From assembly GCA_039976075.1 (NCBI GenBank), contig JBDWFY010000022.1:620001-684000 (forward strand): a DNA stretch of 64,000 nt, given 5' to 3'. Both the position numbers and the translations under genes were made by a program. This document shows, piece by piece, positions 8,094-17,723 of the stretch (positions are counted from its first letter, which is position 1; the number at the start of each line of letters is the position of its first letter). Source of the stretch: JBDWFY01 sp039976075. Lineage in GTDB: Bacteria > Pseudomonadota > Alphaproteobacteria > Rhizobiales > Stappiaceae. Below the pieces are notes generated by a model, which searched no databases, was not told the DNA's origin, and worked only from the letters and a program-made list of their open reading frames with translations.

Positions 8094-8984
8094 TTAGTAA
8101 GTCCAGCGTGCTGCCTTTGCTAGCAGGAAGTCGCGGAATGCCTTGATTCTTGCCGTGTTTTTTAACTCGGAAGGATAGGCGAAGTAGGTATCGAACGAAG
8201 GCACTTCAGCCTCGGGTATCAGCTGAACCAGCCCGGTATCGGACTCAAGAAGATAATCGGGCAAAATGGCAACGCCGATCCCCTTTTGAACCGCCCGCTT
8301 TATCCCAACAACGTTGTTGATACGCAAGGCAGTGCTCCGTTGCTCACCATCTTCAAGGCCAGCAGTTTCCAGCCAGTTCATCTGCCGCAGGTAACTGGGA
8401 GCATGATCTCCGAAAATGATCAGTCGGTGGTCAATCAGGTCCTTGATCGTTTTTGGCGATCCAAATTTCTTGATATAGAGCGGCGATGCATAAAGGTGAA
8501 AATGCACCGTAAAGAGACGCCGCTGGATAAGGTCGGGCTGCACGGGTTGCCGCAATCGGATCGCGACATCAGCCTGTCGCATACCAAGATCCAGTTCATC
8601 ATCTGTAAGCAGAAGTTCCAGCGTGAGATCGGGATAAAGCTCGATAAATTCGTTGATGCGCGCTGTCAGCCAGGTTGACCCAAGTCCGATTGTGGTTGTC
8701 ACCCTGAGAACGCCGGAAGGCTTTTCCTTCGTATCGGTCAGCTGGGCCTGAACCGCATCCAGCTTCATCATCACTTCTTGAGCGGTATGGAAGAGCAACT
8801 CTCCCTGTTCGGTCAGCAGCAGACCGCGTGCATGACGGTGAAACAAAGCAACACCGATTTCCTGCTCCAGAGCGCTGACCTGACGGCTGACCGCCGACTG
8901 GCTCATATGCAGACTGTCTCCGGCATGGGTAAAACTGCCCGCCTGTGCTGCGGCGTGAAAAATCCTTAGCTTGTCCCAATCCAT
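8094..8984 (-). CDS. lsrB: LysR family regulator, LsrB/VtlR type
   Basis: A 296-residue LysR-type DNA-binding regulator. The N-terminal winged HTH (residues about 1-60) contains SFTHAGDSLHMSQSAVSRQV, and a LysR substrate-binding domain follows. Its place directly behind trxB, and the MDWDKLRIFHAAAQAGSFTHAG start, match the LsrB (Sinorhizobium) / VtlR (Brucella) group linked to oxidative stress, envelope and small-RNA control. The start at 8984 is preferred because GAGGAGG lies 6 nt upstream; an in-frame ATG at 8999 would overlap that site. There is no cysteine anywhere in the protein, although redox cysteines have been reported for LsrB. It is the last gene of the ELM1-trxB-lsrB operon, 56 bp after trxB. 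Confidence 0.85.
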   Translation of the reverse strand: MDWDKLRIFHAAAQAGSFTHAGDSLHMSQSAVSRQVSALEQEIGVALFHRHARGLLLTEQGELLFHTAQEVMMKLDAVQAQLTDTKEKPSGVLRVTTTIGLGSTWLTARINEFIELYPDLTLELLLTDDELDLGMRQADVAIRLRQPVQPDLIQRRLFTVHFHLYASPLYIKKFGSPKTIKDLIDHRLIIFGDHAPSYLRQMNWLETAGLEDGEQRSTALRINNVVGIKRAVQKGIGVAILPDYLLESDTGLVQLIPEAEVPSFDTYFAYPSELKNTARIKAFRDFLLAKAARWTY

Positions 8985-9040
8985 CAGTTGCCTCCTCACA
9001 GGCGATAGCCGGTCTGCCGTCCATGGATGATCGGTTAAGC

Positions 9041-10003
9041 CTATTCGGCAGCTTCCCGGGTCAACGCGTGCTCAGCGACATACTTTTCTGCCTCGAGCGC
9101 AGCCATGCAACCCATTCCCGCTGCGGTGACCGCCTGACGATATGTTTCGTCGGTCACATCTCCTGCTGCAAACACACCCGGAATCGAGGTTTCTGTAGAA
9201 TCGGGCGCCGTCCAGATGTAGCCCGAAGGTTTGAGTTTGACCTGGTCCTTGAACAACTCAACTGCTGGTGCGTGACCAATGGCAATGAAGAGGCCTTCGG
9301 TGTCGACATCGCTGAGCTCGCCGGATTCAACGTTTTTCAACCGAACACCGGTAACAGCCGCAGGCGTGCCGCCACCCAGCACCTCTTCAAGCTGGCTGTT
9401 CCAGATGACCTCGATCTTGTCATGCGCAAATAGCCGGTTTTGCAGGATTTTTTCCGACCGCAATGCGTCACGGCGGTGAACCAGCGTTACTTTTTCAGCG
9501 AGATTTGCCAAATAGAGGGCTTCCTCGACGGCTGTATTGCCGCCGCCGATCACCACAACCTTTTTACCGCGGTAGAAAAACCCGTCACACGTGGCGCACG
9601 CGGACACACCGGCTCCCTTGAATTTTTCCTCGGAGTCGAGACCGAGCCATTTTGCCTGCGCCCCCGTTGAGATAATCAGGCTGTCAGCGGTGTAAACCGT
9701 CCCACTGTCACCGGTCAGACGAAATGGGCGAACAGACAGATCGGCTTCCATTATGTGATCATAGATCAGGTTGGTGCCGACATTGACGGCCTGCGCTTGC
9801 ATTTGCTCCATCAGCCAGGGGCCCTGGATGGTTTCAGCAAATCCAGGATAATTTTCCACCTCGGTCGTGATGGTCAACTGTCCACCCGGCTGAATACCAG
9901 TCACAAGCGTCGGTTCGAGCATGGCACGTGCAGCATAAACAGCGGCGGTGTATCCGGCGGGGCCAGATCCGACGATCAGAACTTTCGAATGGTGTGTGGT
10001 CAT
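9041..10003 (-). CDS. trxB: Thioredoxin reductase
   Basis: A 320-residue NADPH-dependent flavoenzyme that keeps thioredoxin reduced in the cytoplasm. It has the FAD dinucleotide motif GSGPAG (12-17), the redox-active pair CATC (Cys136 and Cys139), the NADPH motif GGGNTAVEEA and the C-terminal FAD motif GVFAAGDVTD. ATG 10003 (MTTHHSKVLIVGSG) is used; the frame stays open upstream to 10102, but that extension overlaps the previous gene and lacks homology. It lies 28 bp after the ELM1-like gene and before the LysR gene on the same strand. Confidence 0.96.
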   Translation of the reverse strand: MTTHHSKVLIVGSGPAGYTAAVYAARAMLEPTLVTGIQPGGQLTITTEVENYPGFAETIQGPWLMEQMQAQAVNVGTNLIYDHIMEADLSVRPFRLTGDSGTVYTADSLIISTGAQAKWLGLDSEEKFKGAGVSACATCDGFFYRGKKVVVIGGGNTAVEEALYLANLAEKVTLVHRRDALRSEKILQNRLFAHDKIEVIWNSQLEEVLGGGTPAAVTGVRLKNVESGELSDVDTEGLFIAIGHAPAVELFKDQVKLKPSGYIWTAPDSTETSIPGVFAAGDVTDETYRQAVTAAGMGCMAALEAEKYVAEHALTREAAE

Positions 10004-10031
10004 TTCTATCAGCCTGTCTTGTCCGTCATGC

Positions 10032-11015
10032 CTAATCAGCAACGTGCGAAAATCTTTTAGCCAATGCTGAACGGATCGCGCTGGCAATAACCGGAGTCGC
10101 ATTGACTGGCTTGTAGGTATAGGTTTCCAGCTGCCCTTTAAAGGGGCAAATCAGCCCCTGTTTGGACAAATTTGTGAGAAAACGCGAGATTTTGGGATGT
10201 CCGCCGTCGGGTTCAAAGGTAAGGACCGGTTTTCCTGTCATGAGAGCTTCACCAACCATATTGGTCGAATCTGCAGTTACGACGGTCTGATCAGCGTGCG
10301 CCATGAATTGAATATAGGGATTGGGACCTTCACCGGACCATAAAACATGCCTGCCTTCTGTCGCCAGACTGCGAAGGGCGTGGATGAGATCTTCCGGTGT
10401 ACGGCGCGACGTTGTGATCATCAGCGTTGCACCGTCCTGCGCCAGTTCGTCGAGATGGCGGACAAATGATGTGATGTTCTGGGATGAAAATTGGTGATGG
10501 CGGCTGTTTCCTCCGACCATCACCATAATCCGGGGAGATTGGGCTCTTGCGATTGTTGATAGGGGGTTGGCACGTGCTGCGTCCAACACATCGGATGTTA
10601 TTCGATGGGGAGCGGTTGGCGTAACGACAACGTTATGCCCCCTCAGCCTGTCATGTTCCGGCACCCAGATGACATCCGCCGTTCCCGCTCCAGTGCGGGG
10701 GTCTTTCAGAAACACGGTCAGCGTTTTCTTCTTTGAGCGGGATCGCAGCGTTCTGAGATAGGGAACAGTCCGCCGTCCCGACGCAATCGCAAGATCGGGG
10801 AAGGGAGGTGTAAGAATCGCTGCAGACCCGTTTTTGTCGTCTCTGGGATCGATTGGTCCCCAGGGCATCAACCATGAATAGGCCAGCCTTGGCGAAACGC
10901 GACGGATGTCGGCGTCAACGCCAAGGGCGTCCGCCACGCCCAGGCATTGTAATTCGTCTCCGGCTTTGCCGTCGCTGAAGATCCACAGGCTTGGTTTGAT
11001 ATCACGGGTTTTCAT
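10032..11015 (-). CDS. Mitochondrial-fission ELM1 family protein
   Basis: A 327-residue protein of the ELM1-like family, found widely in alphaproteobacteria and, as a distant relative, in plant mitochondrial fission protein ELM1. The fold resembles a GT-B glycosyltransferase. Visible motifs are SDGKAGDELQCLGVADALG at the N-terminus, the central VMVGGNSRHHQFS and ADQTVVTADSTNMVGEALMTGKPV towards the C-terminus, where nucleotide-sugar enzymes bind their donor. The bacterial role is unknown. It is the first gene of the ELM1-trxB-lsrB operon and is divergent from lrp. No signal peptide is seen, so it is probably cytoplasmic. Confidence 0.85.
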   Translation of the reverse strand: MKTRDIKPSLWIFSDGKAGDELQCLGVADALGVDADIRRVSPRLAYSWLMPWGPIDPRDDKNGSAAILTPPFPDLAIASGRRTVPYLRTLRSRSKKKTLTVFLKDPRTGAGTADVIWVPEHDRLRGHNVVVTPTAPHRITSDVLDAARANPLSTIARAQSPRIMVMVGGNSRHHQFSSQNITSFVRHLDELAQDGATLMITTSRRTPEDLIHALRSLATEGRHVLWSGEGPNPYIQFMAHADQTVVTADSTNMVGEALMTGKPVLTFEPDGGHPKISRFLTNLSKQGLICPFKGQLETYTYKPVNATPVIASAIRSALAKRFSHVAD

Positions 11016-11153
11016 TCAGGAAACTTCTTAAACCTTGCATGGATTTGATCCGGTCTTGCAAACTCGCTCCAAAAATCGCAAAAGGTGCCTCTGCATCGAT
11101 GTGCAACATATCAAATCCGACTGTGTATTCCGATATCTAAAAAGGAGAGCAGC

Positions 11154-11621
11154 GTGAAAGCGCGCCTCGACAACACTGACTGGAAAATCCTGCGTGAATT
11201 GCAACAGGACGGTCGAATGACCAATGTTGAACTGGCGCGCCGGGTTGGCATTTCGGCACCCCCGTGTCTGCGGCGCGTCCGCGCGCTTGAAGAAACGGGC
11301 ATCATCCTGAACTATCGCACGCTTGTTGACGAGAAACAGCTGGGATACGACGTGACGGCCTTCGCCATGGTGGGGCTGCATAGCCAGTCTGAAAGCGATT
11401 TGGTAGCGTTTCAGAATTTGGCCGAAGGATGGGAGGCTGTCAGGGAAGCTCATATGCTTTCCGGCGAAGTCGACTTTCTCCTGAAATGCGTTTCTGCTGA
11501 TCTTCAGTCTTTTCAGACATTCGTCATTGATGAATTGACGGCTGCACCCAATGTAGCCAGCGTGCGCACGGCATTGACGATTCGTCGAACCAAGGACGAA
11601 CCCATCGTTCCAATCAAATAG
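11154..11621 (+). CDS. Lrp/AsnC family transcriptional regulator
   Basis: A 155-residue regulator with an N-terminal HTH (LDNTDWKILRELQQDGRMTN, then VELARRVGISAPPCLRRVRALEE) and a C-terminal RAM/ligand-binding domain. These proteins bind amino acids and wrap DNA as octamers. GTG at 11154 is used because AAAGGAG lies 8-9 nt upstream and homology starts there; the longer frame from 11085 has an unrelated leader. It is divergent from the ELM1-trxB-lsrB operon, as in other Rhizobiales, where it may act on the shared promoter region. Confidence 0.92.
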   Translation: MKARLDNTDWKILRELQQDGRMTNVELARRVGISAPPCLRRVRALEETGIILNYRTLVDEKQLGYDVTAFAMVGLHSQSESDLVAFQNLAEGWEAVREAHMLSGEVDFLLKCVSADLQSFQTFVIDELTAAPNVASVRTALTIRRTKDEPIVPIK

Positions 11622-11764
11622 AACCTCAATCCGCGCGCCGACTGAAGGCTATCGCGCTCGGATCAGACCACTGTCCATTTTCAACAATCGAAAACGCAGC
11701 CAGCGCCAGCACCGTATTAATACTCACAAGGGGCCAAGCCCGTTGATGATTGTTCTTGTTGGAT

Positions 11765-12238
11765 TTATTTGAACTGAACTGTCACAATCTCATAAGCCCG
11801 GGCGCCAGCCGGTGCGACGACTTCAACGCTGTCTCCAACAGATTTACCGATCAGAGCCCGTGCAATTGGCGATGAAATCGAAACCTTGCCGTTGGAAACA
11901 TCCGCCTCCACATCGCCGACGATCTGGTAGCGTTTTTCTTCGCCGGTATCTTCGTCCTCTAGCGTCACCGTTGCGCCAAACTTCACGACATCGCCGGACA
12001 TTTTGGATACATCAATGATTTCCGCCCGCCCGATTTTGTCTTCAAGCTCGTTGATGCGGCCTTCATTGAGGCTCTGTTGTTCCTTGGCTGCGTGGTATTC
12101 CGCATTTTCGGAAAGATCACCATGAGCGCGCGCTTCTGAAATAGCGCTGATGATACGTGGCCGGTCCACCGATGTCCGTTCTTCAAGTTCCTTGATAAGC
12201 GCATCATATCCCTGCGCGGTCATCGGTACTTTTTCCAT
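11765..12238 (-). CDS. greA: Transcription elongation factor GreA
   Basis: A 157-residue protein with the N-terminal coiled-coil that enters the RNA polymerase secondary channel, including the acidic tip in EARAHGDLSENAEYHAAKE, and the C-terminal FKBP-like domain (VGDVEADVSNGKVSISSPIARALIGKS). It rescues backtracked polymerase by stimulating transcript cleavage. It lies downstream of carB on the same strand with a gap of about 100 bp. Confidence 0.97.
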   Translation of the reverse strand: MEKVPMTAQGYDALIKELEERTSVDRPRIISAISEARAHGDLSENAEYHAAKEQQSLNEGRINELEDKIGRAEIIDVSKMSGDVVKFGATVTLEDEDTGEEKRYQIVGDVEADVSNGKVSISSPIARALIGKSVGDSVEVVAPAGARAYEIVTVQFK

Positions 12239-12340
12239 GGTCGTAGACCTTACTATAAGCGCACCCGCCCTGAAGACGGTGCGATAGACAAAAATATCAC
12301 GTCGCCCGCGAAGAGTCGTCCCTCGCAGGCAAACGCTGAT

Positions 12341-15300
12341 TCACTTGACCGGAGCGAAATAGGACTGCAGCGGTCGAACTTCAAGGTTGCCACTCAAATA
12401 CGCCTCAACACCTCGGGCTGCGGCGACGGAACCTGCTAGTGTTGTATAATAGGGAACCTTCCGAAGCAAAGCAGCGCGGCGCATTGACCGACTGTCGGCC
12501 AACGCCTGAGCACCATCGGTGGTGTTGAAGACGAGCTGAATGTCACCATTCTTGACAGCATCGACAATGTGAGGTCGCCCTTCATGGACTTTGTTGATCC
12601 TGCTGCACTCAATGCCATTGGCCTGCAGAACCAGCCGAGTTCCGCGTGTGGCTACTACCTTAAAGCCTAGTTCTTTCAAAGCTTTAATGCTGTCCCCAAT
12701 ACGTTGCTGGTCAACTTTTCGTACGGATACGAACACGGTCCCACCGGTTGGGATTGCCGTTCCCGATCCCAGCTGAGACTTGGCAAATGCGAGTTCAAAA
12801 GAGCTGTCCAATCCCATGACTTCGCCGGTTGAACGCATTTCCGGGCCAAGAACGGTATCCACACCCGGGAACCGTGCAAAGGGGAAGACAGCCTCTTTTA
12901 CCGCGATGTGATCAAATTTTTTCTCAACGAGATTGAAGTCCGAGAGTTTTTCTCCAGCCATGATTCGCGCGGCTATGCCTGCAATAGGCTCTCCGATCGT
13001 TTTGGCAACAAACGGAACGGTACGTGATGCTCTGGGGTTGACCTCCAGAACATAGATGTCGTTGTCTTTGATGGCATATTGTACGTTCATCAGACCGCCG
13101 ACATTCAACGCCAAAGCCATTGCTTTGGTCTGCTCCTTCAAGCGATCGATGATTTCTTCCGGCAGAGAATGCGGGGGCAAGGAGCAGGCGCTGTCACCCG
13201 AGTGGATACCGGCTTCTTCAATATGTTCCATAATGCCGCATATGAACACGTCCGTGCCATCGCACAGTGCGTCGACATCGACTTCAATGGCGTCAATGAG
13301 ATAGCGATCAAACAGGAGTGGGTTTTTGCCCAGGACCGTATTGATCTGTCCCGTCTTGTCGTTGGGATATTTGGCTCGGATGTCAGCTGGAACGAGCTCA
13401 GGCAGGGTGTGCTGCAGATAGTTGTTCAGCGCATCATCATCTTGAATGATCTGCATTGCCCGTCCGCCCAGAACATAAGACGGCCGGACAACCAATGGAT
13501 ATCCAAGTTCGGAAACGATCAGGCGGCTTTGTTCCACCGAATAGGCTATGCCGTTTTCCGGTTGTTTCAGGTTCAACTTTACCAGCAGTTTCTGGAAGCG
13601 GTCCCGATCTTCAGCCAGATCGATCGCGTCCGGAGATGTGCCCAGAATTGGGATATTGGCATTGGTGAGCGCTTGAGCAAGCTTGAGCGGAGTCTGTCCT
13701 CCAAATTGGACGATGACTCCAAGAAGTTTCCCGCTTTGCTGTTCGACCCGAACGATCTCCAGAACGTCCTCGGCGGTCAGCGATTCGAAATAAAGCCGAT
13801 CAGAGGTGTCGTAATCGGTTGATACGGTCTCGGGGTTGCAGTTGATCATTATCGATTCATAGCCAGCTTCCTCCATGGCGAAGGCCGCGTGGCAGCAACA
13901 ATAATCGAATTCAATACCCTGACCGATCCGATTGGGACCACCGCCGAGTATGATCACTTTTGTTCGGTCGGAAGGTTCTGCCTCGCAAGCAGGTTGTCCT
14001 CCAAACGGTGCTTCGTACGTGGAATACATATAGGCCGTCGGAGAGGCAAATTCCGCTGCACAGGTGTCAATTCTCTTGTAGACGGGATGAATGTCCAGCC
14101 GCGCGCGGAGGTCAGCCACATCTTTTGCGGTGCTATTGGCCAGTGATGCCAGCCGTGCGTCTGAAAAGCCATGGCTCTTGAGCAGACGCAAATTATCCGG
14201 ATCCTTTGGCAGGCCGTGCTTGCGAACCTTGTTTTCCAGATCGACAATCAGCTGCATCTGTTCCAGAAACCATGGGTCGATGTTGCACGATGCATGAATC
14301 TGCTCGTGATCGATACCCAATCTCATTACCTGCGCGACTTTCAGAATCCGATCCGGTGTTGGTGTACCCAGCGCCGCGCGAATTGCGTTCAGGTTATCTT
14401 CTTTACCAAGATCCGGAATTTCGATTTCATCCAGCCCATCCAGCCCGACCTCCAGCCCGCGAAGTGCTTTTTGGAGACTTTCCGTGAATGTGCGACCGAT
14501 CGCCATCACTTCACCGACAGACTTCATTGCGGTCGTCAGCGTTGGTTCGGCACCGGGAAACTTTTCGAACGCGAAACGGGGAATTTTGGTGACGACATAA
14601 TCGATTGACGGTTCAAAGGATGCGGGGGTTGCGCCGCCGGTAATGTCGTTCTCAAGTTCGTCCAGTGTATAGCCCACAGCAAGACGGGCTGCGACCTTGG
14701 CGATCGGAAAACCCGTTGCTTTGGATGCGAGCGCAGAGGAACGCGATACCCGAGGGTTCATTTCGATGACAATCAGCCGGCCGTTTTCAGGATTGACGGC
14801 AAACTGGACGTTGGACCCGCCTGTTTCAACACCAATTTCGCGCAGCACCGCCAGAGAGGCGTCGCGCATGATCTGATATTCTTTATCAGTCAAGGTAAGA
14901 GCCGGTGCGACGGTAATTGAGTCGCCGGTGTGAACGCCCATTGGATCGAAGTTCTCGATGGAGCAGACAATGATGCAGTTATCGTTTTTGTCCCTGACGA
15001 CCTCCATCTCATACTCTTTCCACCCCAAAACGGATTCTTCGATCAGAACTTCGGTCGTGGGAGAGGCGTCCAGTCCACTCTCGATGATATCAAGGAACTC
15101 TTCTTTGTTATAAGCAATACCACCGCCAGTGCCGCCCATTGTGAAAGAAGGTCGAATGATGGCCGGCAGACCAATTTCACCCAGCGCGCCAAACGCATCG
15201 GCCATGCTGTGGGCAAGGACGGAGCGCGGCGTGTCGAGCCCGATCCGGGTCATGGCTTCCCGAAATCGCTCGCGGTCCTCTGCCTTGTCAATCGCATCGG

Positions 15301-15658
15301 CCGTTGCACCGATCATTTCAACGCCGAACTGTTTAAGTATGCCAAGTTTTCTTAATGACAGTGCGCAGTTCAGTGCCGTCTGCCCGCCCATGGTCGGAAG
15401 CAGGGCGTCGGGCCGTTCCTTTTCGATAATCTTCCCGACAATTTCCGGCGTGATCGGTTCGATATATGTCGCATCGGCGAGATCGGGGTCCGTCATGATG
15501 GTTGCGGGATTGGAATTCACCAGTATGATCCGGTACCCTTCCGCTTTGAGGGCTTTACAGGCCTGTGTTCCGGAATAGTCAAACTCGCAGGCCTGGCCGA
15601 TTACAATCGGTCCTGCGCCAATGATCATTATTGACTGAATATCTGTGCGTTTTGGCAT
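12341..15658 (-). CDS. carB: Carbamoyl-phosphate synthase large subunit
   Basis: A 1105-residue enzyme making carbamoyl phosphate from bicarbonate, ATP and glutamine-derived ammonia for arginine and pyrimidine synthesis. It shows the two homologous ATP-grasp halves: MIIGAGPIVIGQACEFDYSG at the N-terminus and the repeated ILGGGPNRIGQGIEFDYCCC at the start of the second half. The C-terminal MGS-like allosteric domain follows (GFKVVATRGTRLVLQANGIE). ATG 15658 (MPKRTDIQSIM) is used rather than the in-frame ATG four codons upstream. The gene is separated from carA by about 4 kb, as is common in Rhizobiales. Confidence 0.97.
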   Translation of the reverse strand: MPKRTDIQSIMIIGAGPIVIGQACEFDYSGTQACKALKAEGYRIILVNSNPATIMTDPDLADATYIEPITPEIVGKIIEKERPDALLPTMGGQTALNCALSLRKLGILKQFGVEMIGATADAIDKAEDRERFREAMTRIGLDTPRSVLAHSMADAFGALGEIGLPAIIRPSFTMGGTGGGIAYNKEEFLDIIESGLDASPTTEVLIEESVLGWKEYEMEVVRDKNDNCIIVCSIENFDPMGVHTGDSITVAPALTLTDKEYQIMRDASLAVLREIGVETGGSNVQFAVNPENGRLIVIEMNPRVSRSSALASKATGFPIAKVAARLAVGYTLDELENDITGGATPASFEPSIDYVVTKIPRFAFEKFPGAEPTLTTAMKSVGEVMAIGRTFTESLQKALRGLEVGLDGLDEIEIPDLGKEDNLNAIRAALGTPTPDRILKVAQVMRLGIDHEQIHASCNIDPWFLEQMQLIVDLENKVRKHGLPKDPDNLRLLKSHGFSDARLASLANSTAKDVADLRARLDIHPVYKRIDTCAAEFASPTAYMYSTYEAPFGGQPACEAEPSDRTKVIILGGGPNRIGQGIEFDYCCCHAAFAMEEAGYESIMINCNPETVSTDYDTSDRLYFESLTAEDVLEIVRVEQQSGKLLGVIVQFGGQTPLKLAQALTNANIPILGTSPDAIDLAEDRDRFQKLLVKLNLKQPENGIAYSVEQSRLIVSELGYPLVVRPSYVLGGRAMQIIQDDDALNNYLQHTLPELVPADIRAKYPNDKTGQINTVLGKNPLLFDRYLIDAIEVDVDALCDGTDVFICGIMEHIEEAGIHSGDSACSLPPHSLPEEIIDRLKEQTKAMALALNVGGLMNVQYAIKDNDIYVLEVNPRASRTVPFVAKTIGEPIAGIAARIMAGEKLSDFNLVEKKFDHIAVKEAVFPFARFPGVDTVLGPEMRSTGEVMGLDSSFELAFAKSQLGSGTAIPTGGTVFVSVRKVDQQRIGDSIKALKELGFKVVATRGTRLVLQANGIECSRINKVHEGRPHIVDAVKNGDIQLVFNTTDGAQALADSRSMRRAALLRKVPYYTTLAGSVAAARGVEAYLSGNLEVRPLQSYFAPVK

Positions 15659-15793
15659 ATTCGCTCGCAAAAGCCTTCCTGGCTGCCGTTTGGCGCCGTG
15701 GTTCAGACATAACTGGATAGGACGAAGACAGCTAATTTGGGCGCGGTTATAGGCAAAAAACGCCTTGGCGTGAACCCCGCTTGTGTGAAACCT

Positions 15794-16105
15794 TTATGGG
15801 TTGTTGTTCAATTGCTTGGTGGAACGGTTGCCGTCGGGTTCATGAATGGTGGTATCACCGTTGAAATCGGCAACACCGCGCGAGAGAGCGTAGCATGCCA
15901 GTCGCACGGCTTTGGGAATCTCAACCGCCCGTCCGTCTCGGTCGCCTTTTTCATAATACTGGATCATCCGCTTTTTCAGGCCAAGCTTGTCTGCTGCATC
16001 CTTCTGCTTCAAACCCAGAGACTTGCGCCAAACCCGAAATTGCTCCGATGTCATTGATGAGTGGGACTCCCTGTTGGCTTCCGTCTCCATGGCTTTTGTC
16101 GCCAT
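15794..16105 (-). CDS. Small XRE-family helix-turn-helix protein
   Basis: A 103-residue protein with one HTH of the XRE/Cro type: FRVWRKSLGLKQKDAADKLG followed by LKKRMIQYYEKGDRDGR. It has an acidic N-terminal tail and a short polar C-terminal tail. ATG 16105 has GGAG at suitable spacing; the frame stays open to 16237 with a non-homologous leader. It lies upstream of carB on the same strand (135-bp gap) and may control itself or carB, though no evidence shows a target. A perfect 9-bp inverted repeat lies upstream at 16284-16317. Confidence 0.75.
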   Translation of the reverse strand: MATKAMETEANRESHSSMTSEQFRVWRKSLGLKQKDAADKLGLKKRMIQYYEKGDRDGRAVEIPKAVRLACYALSRGVADFNGDTTIHEPDGNRSTKQLNNNP

Positions 16106-16530
16106 AGTTTGCTCCATACTTACTTTGCATTGCACACCAGCCGGTCTGTCAGTCGTTGCCTTGAATGTGTTAGCGCCGCCTGTCAATATTTTGATGCACT
16201 GGGTGCTCTTTTTCAATGATATTTGTCGAAACAACACCTTAGTGGAGAGATAATTCGCAAAACACGCTTAATTTATGAGCGAGTTAGAGACTCTAGAGAG
16301 GTAAAATCAGTCTCTAAAAGGACCGCCTTTTCAGAGGATGATCAGCACTCGTCAATATTCAGGTTGAGAAGGGCGTCTTGAGTAAAGGAGGAAGGACATT
16401 TGCATCTGACAAGCGATGGTCACAGAGCCTATTCCGCTGTCAATAGTGGCCCAAAGGTCCTTGCCTCAAGCCCAGCGTGGTGATGAAGTGCCTGTGTATC
16501 TAAAATGCATGAACCGGGAAAGACCAGAAC
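16106..16530. other. Divergent intergenic region, XRE gene / ypfJ-like gene
   Basis: About 425 bases with no gene. The left half is AT-rich and should hold the promoter of the XRE gene. The inverted repeat at 16284-16317 is the only clear structure. The right part leads into the metalloprotease gene without a clear promoter. Confidence 0.45.
16284..16317. promoter_or_regulatory. 9-bp perfect inverted repeat, possible operator
   Basis: TTAGAGACT (16284-16292) and AGTCTCTAA (16309-16317) are exact reverse complements separated by 16 bp that include CTAGAG. It lies in the divergent region upstream of the XRE regulator and the metalloprotease gene. It has no T-run, so a binding site is more likely than a terminator. 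Confidence 0.35.
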
Positions 16531-17415
16531 ATGAAATGGCGCGGACGTCGGCAAAGCTCAAACATTGAAGACCGACGTGGCGGGCGTCGGATGCGGCGAA
16601 GCGGACCGTTGCGTACAGGTGGGATCCGGATCGGAAAAACCGGCGGAATTGGAATCATCGTCGTTGCAGTGGTTCTCTTTGCGCTGGGCATCAATCCGAT
16701 GGAGGTATTGGATGGCGGGCAATTGATCGACCGGGGACCGGTTTCTCAACAAGAGGGGGGACGGCCAAGCGGTTCAACGCCAAAAGATGATCTGGGGCAG
16801 TTCGTTTCAGTGGTCGTGGCTGAAACGGAAGATGTCTGGCACGATATTTTCCAAGCGGCCGGTGCAAAATACGAAGAACCCGATTTGGTCTTGTTCGCGG
16901 ATCGTGTGCGGTCGGCATGTGGCGCTGCCAGTTCGGCGTCGGGTCCGTTTTACTGTCCTGGGGATCGGAAGATGTATATTGATTTGTCGTTTTACGAAGA
17001 ATTACAAAGGCGCTTTGAAGCGCCCGGCGATTTCGCCCAGGCCTATGTCATCGCTCATGAGGTGGGACATCACGTTCAGAACCTGATCGGAGTCCTGCCC
17101 CGGTTCAACAAGCTGCGTCAGACCCTCAGCAAGGATGAAGCTAATGCTTTGTCTGTCCGGGTGGAATTGCAAGCTGACTGTTTTGCGGGAATCTGGGCGC
17201 ATTATACCGCTCAAAAAGGACTGCTTGAACAAGGCGACCTTAAAGAAGCACTGAATGCAGCCCAGCAGATCGGAGATGATGCGATTCAAAAGAGGATGCA
17301 GGGATATGTTGTGCCGGAGAGCTTTAATCACGGCACCAGCGCACAGCGGGCCATGTGGTTTGAACGGGGATACAAATCCGGACGAATGGATCAGTGCGAT
17401 ACTTTCAACTCTTAA
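16531..17415 (+). CDS. YpfJ-type neutral zinc metallopeptidase
   Basis: A 294-residue membrane-anchored predicted protease. The first 35 residues are strongly basic (RRGGRRMRRSG), followed by one transmembrane segment (about 38-54), so the C-terminal domain should face the periplasm. The zinc site HEVGH is at 176-180 (AYVIAHEVGHHVQNLIG), and a conserved ELQADCFAG (from Glu212) supplies the third ligand. The length matches the KPN_02809/YpfJ family. Substrates are unknown. It is followed by an AT-rich gap and is probably monocistronic. Confidence 0.9.
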   Translation: MKWRGRRQSSNIEDRRGGRRMRRSGPLRTGGIRIGKTGGIGIIVVAVVLFALGINPMEVLDGGQLIDRGPVSQQEGGRPSGSTPKDDLGQFVSVVVAETEDVWHDIFQAAGAKYEEPDLVLFADRVRSACGAASSASGPFYCPGDRKMYIDLSFYEELQRRFEAPGDFAQAYVIAHEVGHHVQNLIGVLPRFNKLRQTLSKDEANALSVRVELQADCFAGIWAHYTAQKGLLEQGDLKEALNAAQQIGDDAIQKRMQGYVVPESFNHGTSAQRAMWFERGYKSGRMDQCDTFNS

Positions 17416-17723
17416 TAAAATTTAAGTAGTCGTATTTACAATTGTTTAAAGTTAATTGAATTGAATCGGCCGAAATGGGTGTTTGGCATGGTTAACTGTC
17501 AATTTTTTCATTGTCTAAAATCACAATTTCATTAAAAACAACTTCAGGAATTATTCGTGTTCTGTAAACCAAAGTAAATTGGGCTAATTTATGCCACAAT
17601 TGCTTTTGTTTGATTGGCCAAATCTGATTTGGGAACATGCGACTGCACGGCTTGGCCAGACAGTTGTTGAGTAGTTCAGTTTGTTTGTTCACACGTATTT
17701 GCGGACCAGAGGAGGTACCGTTT
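17416..17723. other. AT-rich intergenic region before the AraC gene
   Basis: About 310 bases, clearly richer in A and T than the coding sequence around it. No gene or terminator is seen. It presumably carries the AraC-family promoter. Confidence 0.45.

Noticed and set aside
13079..13822. Long plus-strand frame opposite carB
   Set aside because: It is the antisense shadow of a highly conserved enzyme gene; long antisense frames arise from codon bias here.
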